Below the pieces are notes generated by a model. That model made no database searches and was not told the DNA's origin. It saw only the letters and a program-made list of their open reading frames with translations. A DNA stretch of 64,000 nt, taken from NCBI GenBank assembly GCA_008330645.1, contig VLTN01000085.1, forward strand, positions 1 through 64,000, read 5' to 3'. This document shows positions 34,014 to 43,127 of this stretch, one piece after another. Source of the stretch: Cafeteria roenbergensis. Taxonomy: Eukaryota > Sar > Bigyra > Bicosoecida > Cafeteriaceae. Every line of letters starts with the position of its first letter. Positions within the stretch are counted from its first letter, which is position 1. Position numbers and translations under genes: made by a program.

Positions 34014-37000
34014 TCAAGCGCGCCCGGAGTGGTCTTGGTCGGCGGACGCCTCCGCCGGCTGGTTCTCCCGGTAGAGCACGAACCAGGGGCGCGTCGGCGG
34101 CAGCACGGCGAAGGAGCGGGGCGAGCTGGGGGCGTCGTCCTGCCACCGCATCGGGCCCGATGGCGTTGCGGCGGCGTCGTTGCTGCCGGCCGGCAGGATT
34201 TCCGCAAGCGGCCGGGGGCTGCTTCGGCGGACAACTCGCTCAAAGGCCGTGTCCACGGAGACGGAGGTCTCGGCCGCAGCGCCCGACTGCTCGGCGGACT
34301 GCGGCATGTCGGGCACGCCGCCAGCGTCCTCCACCGAGCGCGGGAACCCGGGGAAGAAGAAGGCGGAGTTCCCGCCGTCGGGGGAGTGGAAGCGCAGCGC
34401 GAAGGGGTGGGGCAGCACGAGGAAGACGTCGCGCGCGGCCTGGCAGAGGGCCGCTGCCCCGTGCTGCGGGCCGACCTGCCGCGCGGCGGTGACGGCCTCC
34501 GCCTCGTGCTCGGCCTCCGCGGCGGACAGCGGGGCGCTGGCTGGCGCGGCCGCGTGAGCGGCGCCTGCCTCGGCAACGCTCCAGCCGGCACGAGCCGCAG
34601 ACCCCTCGGCGGCGGCGGCGGCGTCGGAGCCCGCGGCGGCAGAACCGGCGGCGGCGGCGGCGGCGAGGCCCAGGCCTCCGGCGGTCGGCGGGGCGCTCGG
34701 GTCGCCGGACTCGCCTGGCAGAGAGCCTCCGGAGCGGCGGAAGGCGCCCACGGCAGCGCGCTGCAGCCTCGTCTCCGTGGAGTATCCGTCCGCCTCGGCG
34801 GCCAGCAGCCCCGGGGGCGGCGCGCTGGGGGACCGGCCGGCGCGAAGGTCCTCGAGCAGCTGGTCGAAGCGGTCGGCGCCGGCGCTGTACCACCGGGGGT
34901 GCCTGTCGATAATGGCCTTGACGATGCCCGCCCGCCAGGCGCTGAAGCCCTGCCAGCCGAGGAGCTCGCCCTTGTGATCCCGCATGAAGTCGTTCGTCAC
35001 GAGCCACACGCTGTTGTGCGGGGCCATGGGGTGCGCGCCGCTCGCCTCCAGCGCGGCGGGCGAGGTGGCAGCCGCCACCGCCGCCTCGTCCGCGGCGCGG
35101 CCCTCGCCGGACTCGGCCGCCACCTCGTCGATGACGGCCTGCCTGGCCTCCGGCAGGCTGGGCAACTCGCCCGCGTTCTGCCGTATCTTGAGGCGCTGGC
35201 TCTGCATCGCGGCGTACATCCAGTAAATGTCGTCGTTGCCGCGGGGCACCACGAACAGGGCCTGCGGGCAGTCGCGGCGCCAGCGGCCAAGCACCGCCAC
35301 CATCTCGCGGCGGCCCTCCTCCCTCGCGCGCTGGGCGGCAGAGCTGCCGTCCCCGCCCATCCCCGCCGCCACGTCGGTCTTGCTGAATCCGGCGCCGCGG
35401 CCCCCCCGCTTGCCGCCGCGCGCGCCGGGGGCCTTGCCCGTGTCCGGCACGAGATCCATGGGCCGCATCCAGCGGGAGTGCAGCACGATGAGGGGGCGGA
35501 GCCCGTTGGCAGCGGCGTGCTGCACGATGGCGTCGAGCTGGTTGTAGCTGAGGTAGCCGCCCTGCACGGACCGCCTGAAGAGGCCGAGGTTGGCGCCGTC
35601 GATGACCATGTCGAACGGGCCGTGACGCGCGATGTGGCGGTCCAGCGCCCCCAGCACAGAGGCCGGGCCGCCCTGCCCGGCGCCGCTGCCCTGCCCGGCG
35701 CCGCTGCCCTGCCCGGCTGCCGCCCGCTTCCCGCCACGGCGGCCCGACCCGCCCGCGCGCGCGGCGAGTTTGGCCGCCTGGGCGCCCTCGTGCTCCACCA
35801 CCACCTGCCTGATGAGCGACGTCGCGTCGTACAGCACGCCGCCCTCCAGCTGGCGCCGGGCCAGCGAGTGGCCCGAGGCGGAGCACCGTCCGTCGCTGCC
35901 GATGTCCGAGCGGGCCAGCCGCCACCCCCGCGCGCGCATCGGCTCGGAGGCGAAGAGTCGCTCGATCTCCGCCAGCAGCACGGCGCCAGGGTGCGACACC
36001 ACGCCCTCCGCGTGGCGCAGCAGCGACAGGGCCACCGTCTCGGCCTGGGCGGCGGAGAGCACGGCGGCGCCCTGGCCGTCCACGGCGGAGGCGATGCTCA
36101 CCAGCAGCGCGGGGAGCTCCATCGGCCCGGCGCCCTCGCCCTCGGCGGCGGTCTCCAGCGCGTCTGGCGCCAGGCTGAGGGCGGCGCAGCGCACCACCAG
36201 CGCATACGCCTCGTCGCACACCTCCGGGTTGGCGGTCACGCCCCGCTCGTGCATGGCCAGCAGCAGGCCGACGGCCTCGCGGAGGCGGCGCTGGGAGGCG
36301 CGCAGGCGCAGCACCGGCTCGTAGTGTCGCATCTGCAGCAGCATGCCTGCGTCGTGCGCTCGCGACAGGCTAGCCTCGGCGCGGTCGCCGTGCCCCGCCG
36401 CGACCTGGAGGCGGAGCAGGGCGGCCACGGCGCCGGGGGGCACCTGCGCGGCGGCGGCGGCGTCCCCCTGGGGGGCCGTGGCCACTGCTGCGGCTGTGAC
36501 GCATGCCTCGCCGATGCCGAGGAGCAGCTCTGCCGCCCGCTCGGGAGCGACGCCGAGCGACGTCACGAGCGACTCGGGGAGCGCGCCGTCCGCCTCGGGG
36601 GCGGCGATGACGCCGGCGAGCGCGCGGCGCAGGCGCGCGACCTCGCGCTCGACCTGCCAGAGCGACGCCACGCGGCCCTGGTCGGCCTTGCTGACCAGCG
36701 CCGGGGAGGGCTCGGCGGCGGCGTCCGCCTGCTCGAACAGGGAGGCGGCGGCCGCGGTGGCAGGGTCCGCCGCGGAGGCGTCCTCGGCGAGCAGCTTGGC
36801 GGCCGCCGCCACGGCGCCGTGCGGGGGCATGGCGGCGAAGAGCGATTCGAGCTCTGCCGGGCGGGGCCCGAACACCCCAGAGGCGTCCGTGGCCAGCCCC
36901 GCCGTTGCGAGGTCGGCCCCCGCGGCCACGGCCTCCGCGGCCTGCGCCGAGGAGTGCAGCACGGCCTGCACGGAGCGCCAGATGGCGCGGCTGGAGGTGC

Positions 37001-37685
37001 CGCGCTGCGCGACCACGAACGCCAGCAGCGAGGGCCACACCTGCCCAGCGAGCGTGGCCTGGTTGCACAGCTGCACGATGATTCCCGCCTGCTTGGCGTC
37101 CGCGGTGGTGCGGTTGGCCCGGCCGCGCGGCGGCCGCGACTTGCTCGTCTGACGGCGAGCGGCCTCGTCGACAAAGCCCAGCTGGTGGCACAGCGCCCGC
37201 AGCGTGGGCGCCGTGAGGTTGGCCGCCGCGTCAAGCTGGTGCCCTGGCGTGCGGGCGCTCTCCAGCAGCGACGAGACGAGCTCCCACCCGCGGCGGAACG
37301 GGTCGTCCTCGGTTGCCACTGCGTCCGCTTGCGCCTGCGCATCTCTTGCGGCCGCAGCGCCTCCCGCGCCCGGCTCGACGTCGCGCGGGCGCGGAGACCC
37401 AGACACCCACCGCGCCGAGCTGCCACCGGCGGCGGGGGCTGCGGTGGGGGCGGCGCGCTGCCGCAGGGACTGCGAGAGGCGTGCGGCGACAGCCCGCTGA
37501 CCGCCCGACGCCCACTGCGCCAGGTGCCGCGCGCCGGATCCGGCCGCGCGCGTGCGGCGTGCCAGACTGGTCGGAACTGCGCCGCGCATCGTGGCCCGGG
37601 TGCCGCCTCTGGGAGGCCGCGGGGCTGCTCGGTCCGCGCGGGGCGCACGACGACAGCTGCCGCGCCGCAAACCACAGCTCTGCAT
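34014..37685 (-). CDS. PRORP: Protein-only RNase P, copy 1 (probably mitochondrial)
   Basis: 1223 residues, one exon. The N terminus is rich in Arg, Ala and Ser and almost free of acidic residues, like a mitochondrial presequence; a second ATG at 37589 (MRGAVPTSLARR) would start a shorter, equally presequence-like form. Helical PPR-type repeats lie at ~390-560. The NYN nuclease domain carries FDMVIDGANLG, VPRGNDDIYW and WLVTNDFMRDH, so all four metal-binding aspartates known in PRORPs are present; the enzyme cleaves 5' leaders from tRNA precursors. About 65 extra residues lie between the DD and TND motifs. The central zinc site, CxxC in the family, reads GRCSASG, so its second Cys is Ser. The C terminus (FVLPHPFALRFH...) lacks the usual WxC ending. 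PRORP-2 lies directly downstream in coordinates, same strand. Confidence 0.88.
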   Translation of the reverse strand: MQSCGLRRGSCRRAPRADRAAPRPPRGGTRATMRGAVPTSLARRTRAAGSGARHLAQWASGGQRAVAARLSQSLRQRAAPTAAPAAGGSSARWVSGSPRPRDVEPGAGGAAAARDAQAQADAVATEDDPFRRGWELVSSLLESARTPGHQLDAAANLTAPTLRALCHQLGFVDEAARRQTSKSRPPRGRANRTTADAKQAGIIVQLCNQATLAGQVWPSLLAFVVAQRGTSSRAIWRSVQAVLHSSAQAAEAVAAGADLATAGLATDASGVFGPRPAELESLFAAMPPHGAVAAAAKLLAEDASAADPATAAAASLFEQADAAAEPSPALVSKADQGRVASLWQVEREVARLRRALAGVIAAPEADGALPESLVTSLGVAPERAAELLLGIGEACVTAAAVATAPQGDAAAAAQVPPGAVAALLRLQVAAGHGDRAEASLSRAHDAGMLLQMRHYEPVLRLRASQRRLREAVGLLLAMHERGVTANPEVCDEAYALVVRCAALSLAPDALETAAEGEGAGPMELPALLVSIASAVDGQGAAVLSAAQAETVALSLLRHAEGVVSHPGAVLLAEIERLFASEPMRARGWRLARSDIGSDGRCSASGHSLARRQLEGGVLYDATSLIRQVVVEHEGAQAAKLAARAGGSGRRGGKRAAAGQGSGAGQGSGAGQGGPASVLGALDRHIARHGPFDMVIDGANLGLFRRSVQGGYLSYNQLDAIVQHAAANGLRPLIVLHSRWMRPMDLVPDTGKAPGARGGKRGGRGAGFSKTDVAAGMGGDGSSAAQRAREEGRREMVAVLGRWRRDCPQALFVVPRGNDDIYWMYAAMQSQRLKIRQNAGELPSLPEARQAVIDEVAAESGEGRAADEAAVAAATSPAALEASGAHPMAPHNSVWLVTNDFMRDHKGELLGWQGFSAWRAGIVKAIIDRHPRWYSAGADRFDQLLEDLRAGRSPSAPPPGLLAAEADGYSTETRLQRAAVGAFRRSGGSLPGESGDPSAPPTAGGLGLAAAAAAGSAAAGSDAAAAAEGSAARAGWSVAEAGAAHAAAPASAPLSAAEAEHEAEAVTAARQVGPQHGAAALCQAARDVFLVLPHPFALRFHSPDGGNSAFFFPGFPRSVEDAGGVPDMPQSAEQSGAAAETSVSVDTAFERVVRRSSPRPLAEILPAGSNDAAATPSGPMRWQDDAPSSPRSFAVLPPTRPWFVLYRENQPAEASADQDHSGRA
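35682..35720 (+). repeat. Short tandem repeat inside PRORP-1
   Basis: Repeats of an 18-bp unit (CCCTGCCCGGCGCCGCTG on the plus strand) code for GQGSGA units in the protein just before the NYN domain. Probably a flexible linker. Confidence 0.7.
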
Positions 37686-38123
37686 TGGCCGAGTTTGCCG
37701 ACCACGCCCCTTGGCGACGGCAGAAACCGAGGGAAATGGCCGCCCCGCGAGGCAGGTCGTGGGCCAAAACGCGCCCCATCGACTCCCCTACACCGCTGTG
37801 GCTCCCTGGAAAGCGACAGTGTGCTGGCTTTTGGCTGCTGCGCCTGCTTTTGTGCGTGCTCCGGCGCGTGCTTGCGGCCGCCCCACAACGATTGATCCAC
37901 GTGAGCGGGCGGGTGCTTCTTCGGGGTCGCACCCGCGCGCACTGATGCACACAACCTCAAAGGCACGCGTGGGCGGCCACATGCACACACGCACATGTGC
38001 GTGAAAGGGGGGGGGGGAGCCATCGCGCGACAGGACGGGGGGGAGCGTGCAAAGGCAGGGAGCCCACCGCGCACTGGCTCACGATCGCGACGCAGGCACA
38101 GGCGGGGCGGAACGGGCGGCAGA
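37686..38123. other. Intergenic region between the two PRORP genes
   Basis: About 440 bp with the PRORP-1 promoter and the PRORP-2 3' UTR. It contains a G run (~38008-38017). No coding signal is seen. Confidence 0.5.
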
Positions 38124-41100
38124 TCATGCCTCCTTCCAGCAGCACAGCCACTGGCCCGCTGTGCCGCCCACGGGGAAGTACCACGCGCGGCCCTCGAGCG
38201 CCGGCTGGGTCCGGTGTGAGAAGATGGACGGGAATCGGAAGTGCAGCTGCCTCTGGGGCCCTCCGCCGGCGCCGCCCCTGCCTACGTCCTGGAAGTGGAA
38301 CGCCACCTGGTGCCGCTCGCGCCACTTGAGGAAGTTTTGCGGCGCGAGCATCTGGAAGTGGTGGTCGCGCATCTGGTCGTTGGAGACGACGAAGACGCGG
38401 CCGTGCCGGCTTGCGTGCGTGGAGGAGCCGGCGGCGCCGGGGCCCACGGGCATGCGCTCCATCTCCGAGGAAGCGAAGGACATGGGGGACGCCGAGCCCG
38501 CGCTCATGCGGGAGGAGCGGGAGAAGGAGTCGCTCCTCCGGCGCCGCACGGCCAGGGCGAGGGCGGGGCGCTGGTCGCCGGCCGGAGGCGAGCCCGGCGC
38601 GGTGGCCGCGGCGGGGGAGGCGGAGGCCGGTCGGTCGCCCGCGTGCCCTGGGCGCAGCGCCCGTGGTGCCACGAAGGGGCCGCCCTCGACCGCGGCGGTA
38701 GAGCCGCCCCTGGCGGAGAGGCCGGAGGCGGAGCCCGAGCGGCTGCCGGGCAGACTGGTCAGGTCGATGCCGCTGGAGGCGGCTGCTGCTGCGGCCGCGG
38801 GCAGGCCGCCCGCGTGCGCCGCGCCGCCCGACACGGGCGCTGTAGCTGCGGCCGCGGCCGAGGAGGAGGAGGGGGCCGGGGCTGCCCCGGCTGCGGGGCC
38901 GGCGGGCTGGCGGCGCACCGCGGGGGGCGGGCGCATAAGGCTGGTGGCGTCCCTGGCAGAGACGTCGCTCATGTATGCAGCGGGCTCCTCGGTGTCGCTG
39001 TCCGCGTGCACAGCCGCGGTGGAGAGCGCTGCGGAGGCGGGCTGCGGCGTGGCCGTTCCCTGCGAGCGGGCGGCGTCGGGGGTGCGCAGCGGGGAGGCGG
39101 CGCCCCGCCCCGCGAAGGCGGCCCGAGCGGATTGCGGCAGCGCGGAGGCGGGGGGGCGGCTGCGGGCGGCGGCGGGGGCCACCACGCCTACGCTCCCGAC
39201 GCGCGCGGCCGCGCCCGTGGAGCGGAACCGGGGCAGCGGGGAGGAGGGTTCGCCCCCGTCGCGGGGGCTAGGGGCGAGGGCTGTGGTGCTGCCGGCAAAC
39301 ACCCGGGCGGCGGAGGAGCTTCCCAGCTCCGAGGACGCGGGCGACGCCAAGGGTCCGGTCGCGCCGCCGGGGAGAGACGTCGGCAGGGGTGGCCGCGGGG
39401 TCGTGCCGTGGTGGGCAGCCGCGGGGCCGGGCCCAGATGCCGTCGCTCCGACGCTGGCGGCGGCGGCGGCGGCGGAGGAGGAGGAGGAGGAGGAGGAGGA
39501 GGAGGGAGGAGGAGGTTGGGGCACCGTTGGAGGCGGCGGCCGCAGCAGAACTAGCAGCAGCAGCGGTGGCGGCGGCGGCGGAGGAGGAGGAGGAGGAGGA
39601 GGAGGAGGAGGAGGAGGAGGGCGCGACGCCGCCGCTCGCCTGGGATACGGAGCGGGGCGGGGAGAGCGGGGCAGCGGGCGCGGCCGCCGCGACGACGGCG
39701 GCGCTGGACGCAGCAGTGCAGCCGGACATGGCCGAGGCGGCGCGGGGGGGAACGGAGCCAGGCGGCAGCATGGCGGCGCCGTCGGCGGGAGCGGGGGAGG
39801 AGGCCCCCGCAGTGGCGCTGCGCGTTGCGGCGAGGTCGGACTCGGTGGCGCACGTTGCCGCGGACGCGGAGCGGTGGAGCGCCGGGCTGCTGTTGCCGCT
39901 GCGGCCTCCGCCGCTGGCTCCGCCGCCGGCGTTGCCGCTGCCGCCCCCAGCGCCGCTGCCATCGCCCCTGCGCTCAAGCGATGCCTGCGTGGCCCCGGCG
40001 CGGCCGCTCGACTCAGTCTTGGGGTGCGCCGACGCCTGCGCGGCCGGGCGGGAGGCGGGCGACGTCCTGTCGCCGCCGGGCCCGTCCTGGAGCCGGAGCG
40101 GCGCGACGGAGGCCGCGGCGGCCGCTGCCTGGGCGGCCAGCGAGGCGGCGCCGGAGGGCGAGCGCGTGAGCCTGCAGGAGGTCACGAGCGAGCCGAGGAC
40201 GAGGGGCCGGCTGCCGCCGCGCGTCACTGCTGCGTAGAGCCAGTACCAGTCGTCGTTGTTGCCGCGAGGCACCTGGAACACGAGGTTCGGCTTGTCGCGC
40301 CAGCGCGCCAGGCAGCGCCGCATCGCGGCGTAGGCGCCGGCCTCGGGGTCGTCCGAGTCGGACAGCAGGTCGTCCTCCTCGTCCTCGTCGTCCTCGTCCG
40401 CCTCGTCCGCGGCCCCCTCCGCGCCCCCGTGGTCCTCGTCGCTGGAAACGCTGGCCTTGGACCTGCCAGCGCCCCGGGACGACGACGCCGACGAGTGCAG
40501 GGAGGCCTCTGCGGCCGTCGCGTGCGGCTTGCTCGCCGTGTCGAACGCCGCACGGGGGCGCTTGCCGGAGCGAGAGGTCTCCTTGCGCCGGCGCTTGTAC
40601 CCGCCGCGGCGGTGCTCGCGGAGGTCCACGGAGTCGCCGAACCAGCGCTCGTGGAGGATGAGGAGGGGGCGCCTGCCCTCCTCCTCGAAGTGGCGCACCA
40701 CGTCGTCGATCTGTGGGTGGCTGAACATGCCCCCGGCGTAGTTCTGGTTGAAGAAGCCGACGTTGGCGCCGTCAATGAGCACGTCCCAGGGGCCGTGCTG
40801 CAGCAGGTAGTGCTGGAACGCGTCGAAGGACCGGAGCCGGTGGGGCGTGCGGGTGGCCAGCTCCACGGTCTGGCGCGCCAGCTGCGTCATCTCCTCGTCG
40901 CTGAGGTCGAGCGACCGCAGCCTGCCGCCGTTGAGCGGGCACACGCCGTTGGGGCCCACCGTCGCGCGCCCCACCCTCCAGCGCCTGCGCCGCATGGGGC
41001 CGGACTCGAACAGCCGGCGGAGCTGGCCCTGCAGCTCCTCCTCGGGGGCGTAGATGTCCTCCATGAGCTCTGCCAGCAGAGCCAGCACGGGGGCCGATGA

Positions 41101-42779
41101 CCAGCGGTGCTCGGCGGGGCGGGCAGCGCTGTCCAGCGGGGGCGGCGGGTCGGCGCGGGCGGAGCGAGCCGATACGCTGGATGCCGGGGAGTTCACGGAG
41201 TGGGGCGTTGCGGTGTCCGGTGCGGCCGGGGCCGGGGCCGGGGCGCCCTCGGCGTGCGGCGTGGCCGTGGCGGGGGCAGCGGCGGCGGGCGAGGCCGCGG
41301 CGTCCTGGGTTGGGGGGGCGGGCGCCGGCGCCGCCGGGGAGGGCGGCAGCGCCGCCACCGGCCTGATTCCCGCGGCCTCCGCCTCCCCCGCCCTGGCGAT
41401 GCGTGCCACGGCCTTGGGGTCCCGCATGCTGGCTGGGCCGAGCGCCTGCACAAGCAGGGCGTACTCGTGCTGCCCGCAGGCCAGCCCGCAGCCCTTGATC
41501 TCGCAGCGCAGCTTGGTACAAACGTCCGCCGCCTGCGCGGGCGCCAGGGCCTCCAGGAGGGAGGAGAAGGCACGCAGCTTGGGCTTGAGCCCCGCGCGGC
41601 GCGCGTCCGTGAGCGCCTTCCAGCCCTCCATGGGCCGGCCGGAGCGCGAGCACACGCGCACGAACATGGACACGACGCCCTCCCACGCCGAGGTGCCGGT
41701 GAGGGCGGCGCACCGGTGGTACACGGCGCGCGCCCCCTCCACGCTCGCCTCGGGAAGGGTGGCCTTGGCGGCGTCGCGAGCCTTGGCAGCTTCGTCCTTG
41801 GCGGCGTCGCCCTTGCCCTCGGCCTTGGCGGGCGCCGGGAGCGGCGCTGGCACTGGCAGGAGCGCCATCATGGCGTCGGCGTCGCCGGCCGCCGGGACGC
41901 CGTGCTCCCGCAGCGTGCGCACCACGAAGCGCGCGGGCGCCTCCTCGATGAGCCGCGGGTCGGCGGCAGCGGCCTCGACCGCGTCGCTGTAGGTGCCGGG
42001 GCTGCGGCCGCGGCTCTTGGCCAGAAGCACGCCCGCGGCGCGGCGGGCGGCGTCGCCGGCGGGGACGCGCGGCGCGGTGTCCTCCTCCTCCAGGCGGTCC
42101 GCAATGAGGTTGAACGCCACAGTGACGAGGTGCGGATCCAGGTGCAGGCCCTGGTCGAGCACGCTGCCCACGAGCGCCAGAGCAGTGCGCGCATCTTGAG
42201 CGGCCGCGCAGGCGTTCATGTCGGCTCGCAGGAGAGACTTGGCAGTCCATCCCTGCGCAACCACGCAGTAGCAGGCAAGCAAGGTCCGGGCGAGCGCGCG
42301 CGGTGGAACGAGCAGCAAGGCGGATCCCCCGCCCCCCCGGTTGCAAACAACGAGAGAAAGCGACGCTGCCCGAGCCTTCCAGGCCCCGCCGCCGGCGCCG
42401 CGCGCGGACCGCCAAGCGCTCCCCGCCCAGGGGAGGGGACAGGGGCAGAGGACGGCGGCTGCCCGGGCCGGCTCGCCGTGCGGCCCCGCTTCGTCGCCAA
42501 GCGCAGGCCGCAGCGCCGCGCGTTTGCCGAGGCGGCGGAGTGTGAGGCAGAGGGCTGCACGCCACTGCTCGGGCCGCCAGCAGGCGCCAAACGGCCGGCC
42601 GCGCGCCGCAACCTGCCCCGCAGCGCCCCGAATCGGCGCGCACGCGAGCCTCCCTCGCCGACGCGAAGCGTGGCCGTCGGCGGCGCGAACCGGGCCGCCA
42701 GCCCTGGCGAGAAGCCAAAACTTGCAATGTTGCTCACCTTGACTGCGCGAGGCATGGGAGTCGCCATGGCAGCAGCCAT
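38124..42779 (-). CDS. PRORP: Protein-only RNase P, copy 2 (probably nuclear), with a large insertion and a frame discontinuity
   Basis: Proposed exon 1 is 42779-42738 (MAAAMATPMPRAVK, donor AAG/GTGAGC); acceptor GTTGCGCAG at 42253 joins in phase to GWTAKSLLRAD. PPR-like repeats follow, then GVCPLNGG at the zinc site (second Cys is Asn), the NYN motifs WDVLIDGANVG and RGNNDDWYW, and, about 600 codons later, VFVVSNDQMRDHHFQM and the typical end (FRFPSIFSHRTQ, QWLCCWKEA). All catalytic aspartates are present. The insertion is Ser/Ala/Pro-rich and contains two (TCC)n tracts; the open frame changes between them (~39515-39590), so a base is gained or lost there in the genome or the assembly. A basic stretch YKRRRKETSRSGKRPR before an acidic run looks like a nuclear localisation signal. 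Length would be ~1,390 residues. Confidence 0.78.
39476..39512 (+). repeat. (GGA)n microsatellite in PRORP-2 insertion, first tract
   Basis: An almost pure GGA/GAGG run on the plus strand; it codes for poly-Ser on the minus strand in the frame that carries the PRORP C terminus. Confidence 0.85.
39578..39621 (+). repeat. (GGA)n microsatellite in PRORP-2 insertion, second tract
   Basis: A second GGA run. It codes for poly-Ser in the frame that carries the PRORP N terminus but poly-Pro in the frame of the C terminus. Length change in these tracts is the simplest cause of the frame discontinuity. Confidence 0.85.
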
Positions 42780-43127
42780 GCACAAGCTCTCTGGCCCGCC
42801 TCTGGAGCTGGGCGGCGGGATTGCGGCCTGCTCGGCACGCTGGCGGTCCTGCCTGCTCTCCTCGCGGTGCGGGCGATGCTGCGCGGGTCGCGCTGCCGGA
42901 AGCTGGGCCTGCCGTCACAAATGAGGCCGGCCGCCTGCAAATAGGGCCCCAACTAGGGCGCCGCCGAGGGCAAACTTCTGGCAGGGTTGGGGCTGGGGAG
43001 CAGCAGAGGCAGGGCGGAGTGGCCGGCTGCTGGCCGGCCCGCTTGCGCCCGGCGAGAGGCGTCGCGGACTGTCTCCCCCGTTGCTGCGCCCCAGACTCGC
43101 GCTGGGCCGGCACCGGACGGGCCCGCC
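42780..43127. promoter_or_regulatory. Divergent promoter region of PRORP-2 and the Na+/H+ exchanger
   Basis: Only ~350 bp separate the two proposed start codons on opposite strands, so promoters and 5' UTRs must lie here. I see no recognisable TATA or initiator element. Confidence 0.45.

Noticed and set aside
33807-37895. Plus-strand frame of ~1,362 codons opposite PRORP-1
   Set aside because: Gly/Arg/Ala-rich antisense of a clearly conserved protein.
38395-40222. PRORP-2 insertion as a certain intron
   Set aside because: No convincing donor-acceptor pair frames it, other introns here are under 500 nt, and parts of it look coding (RRRRSDSFSRSSR, HADSDTEEPAAYMSD). It is kept as an open alternative.
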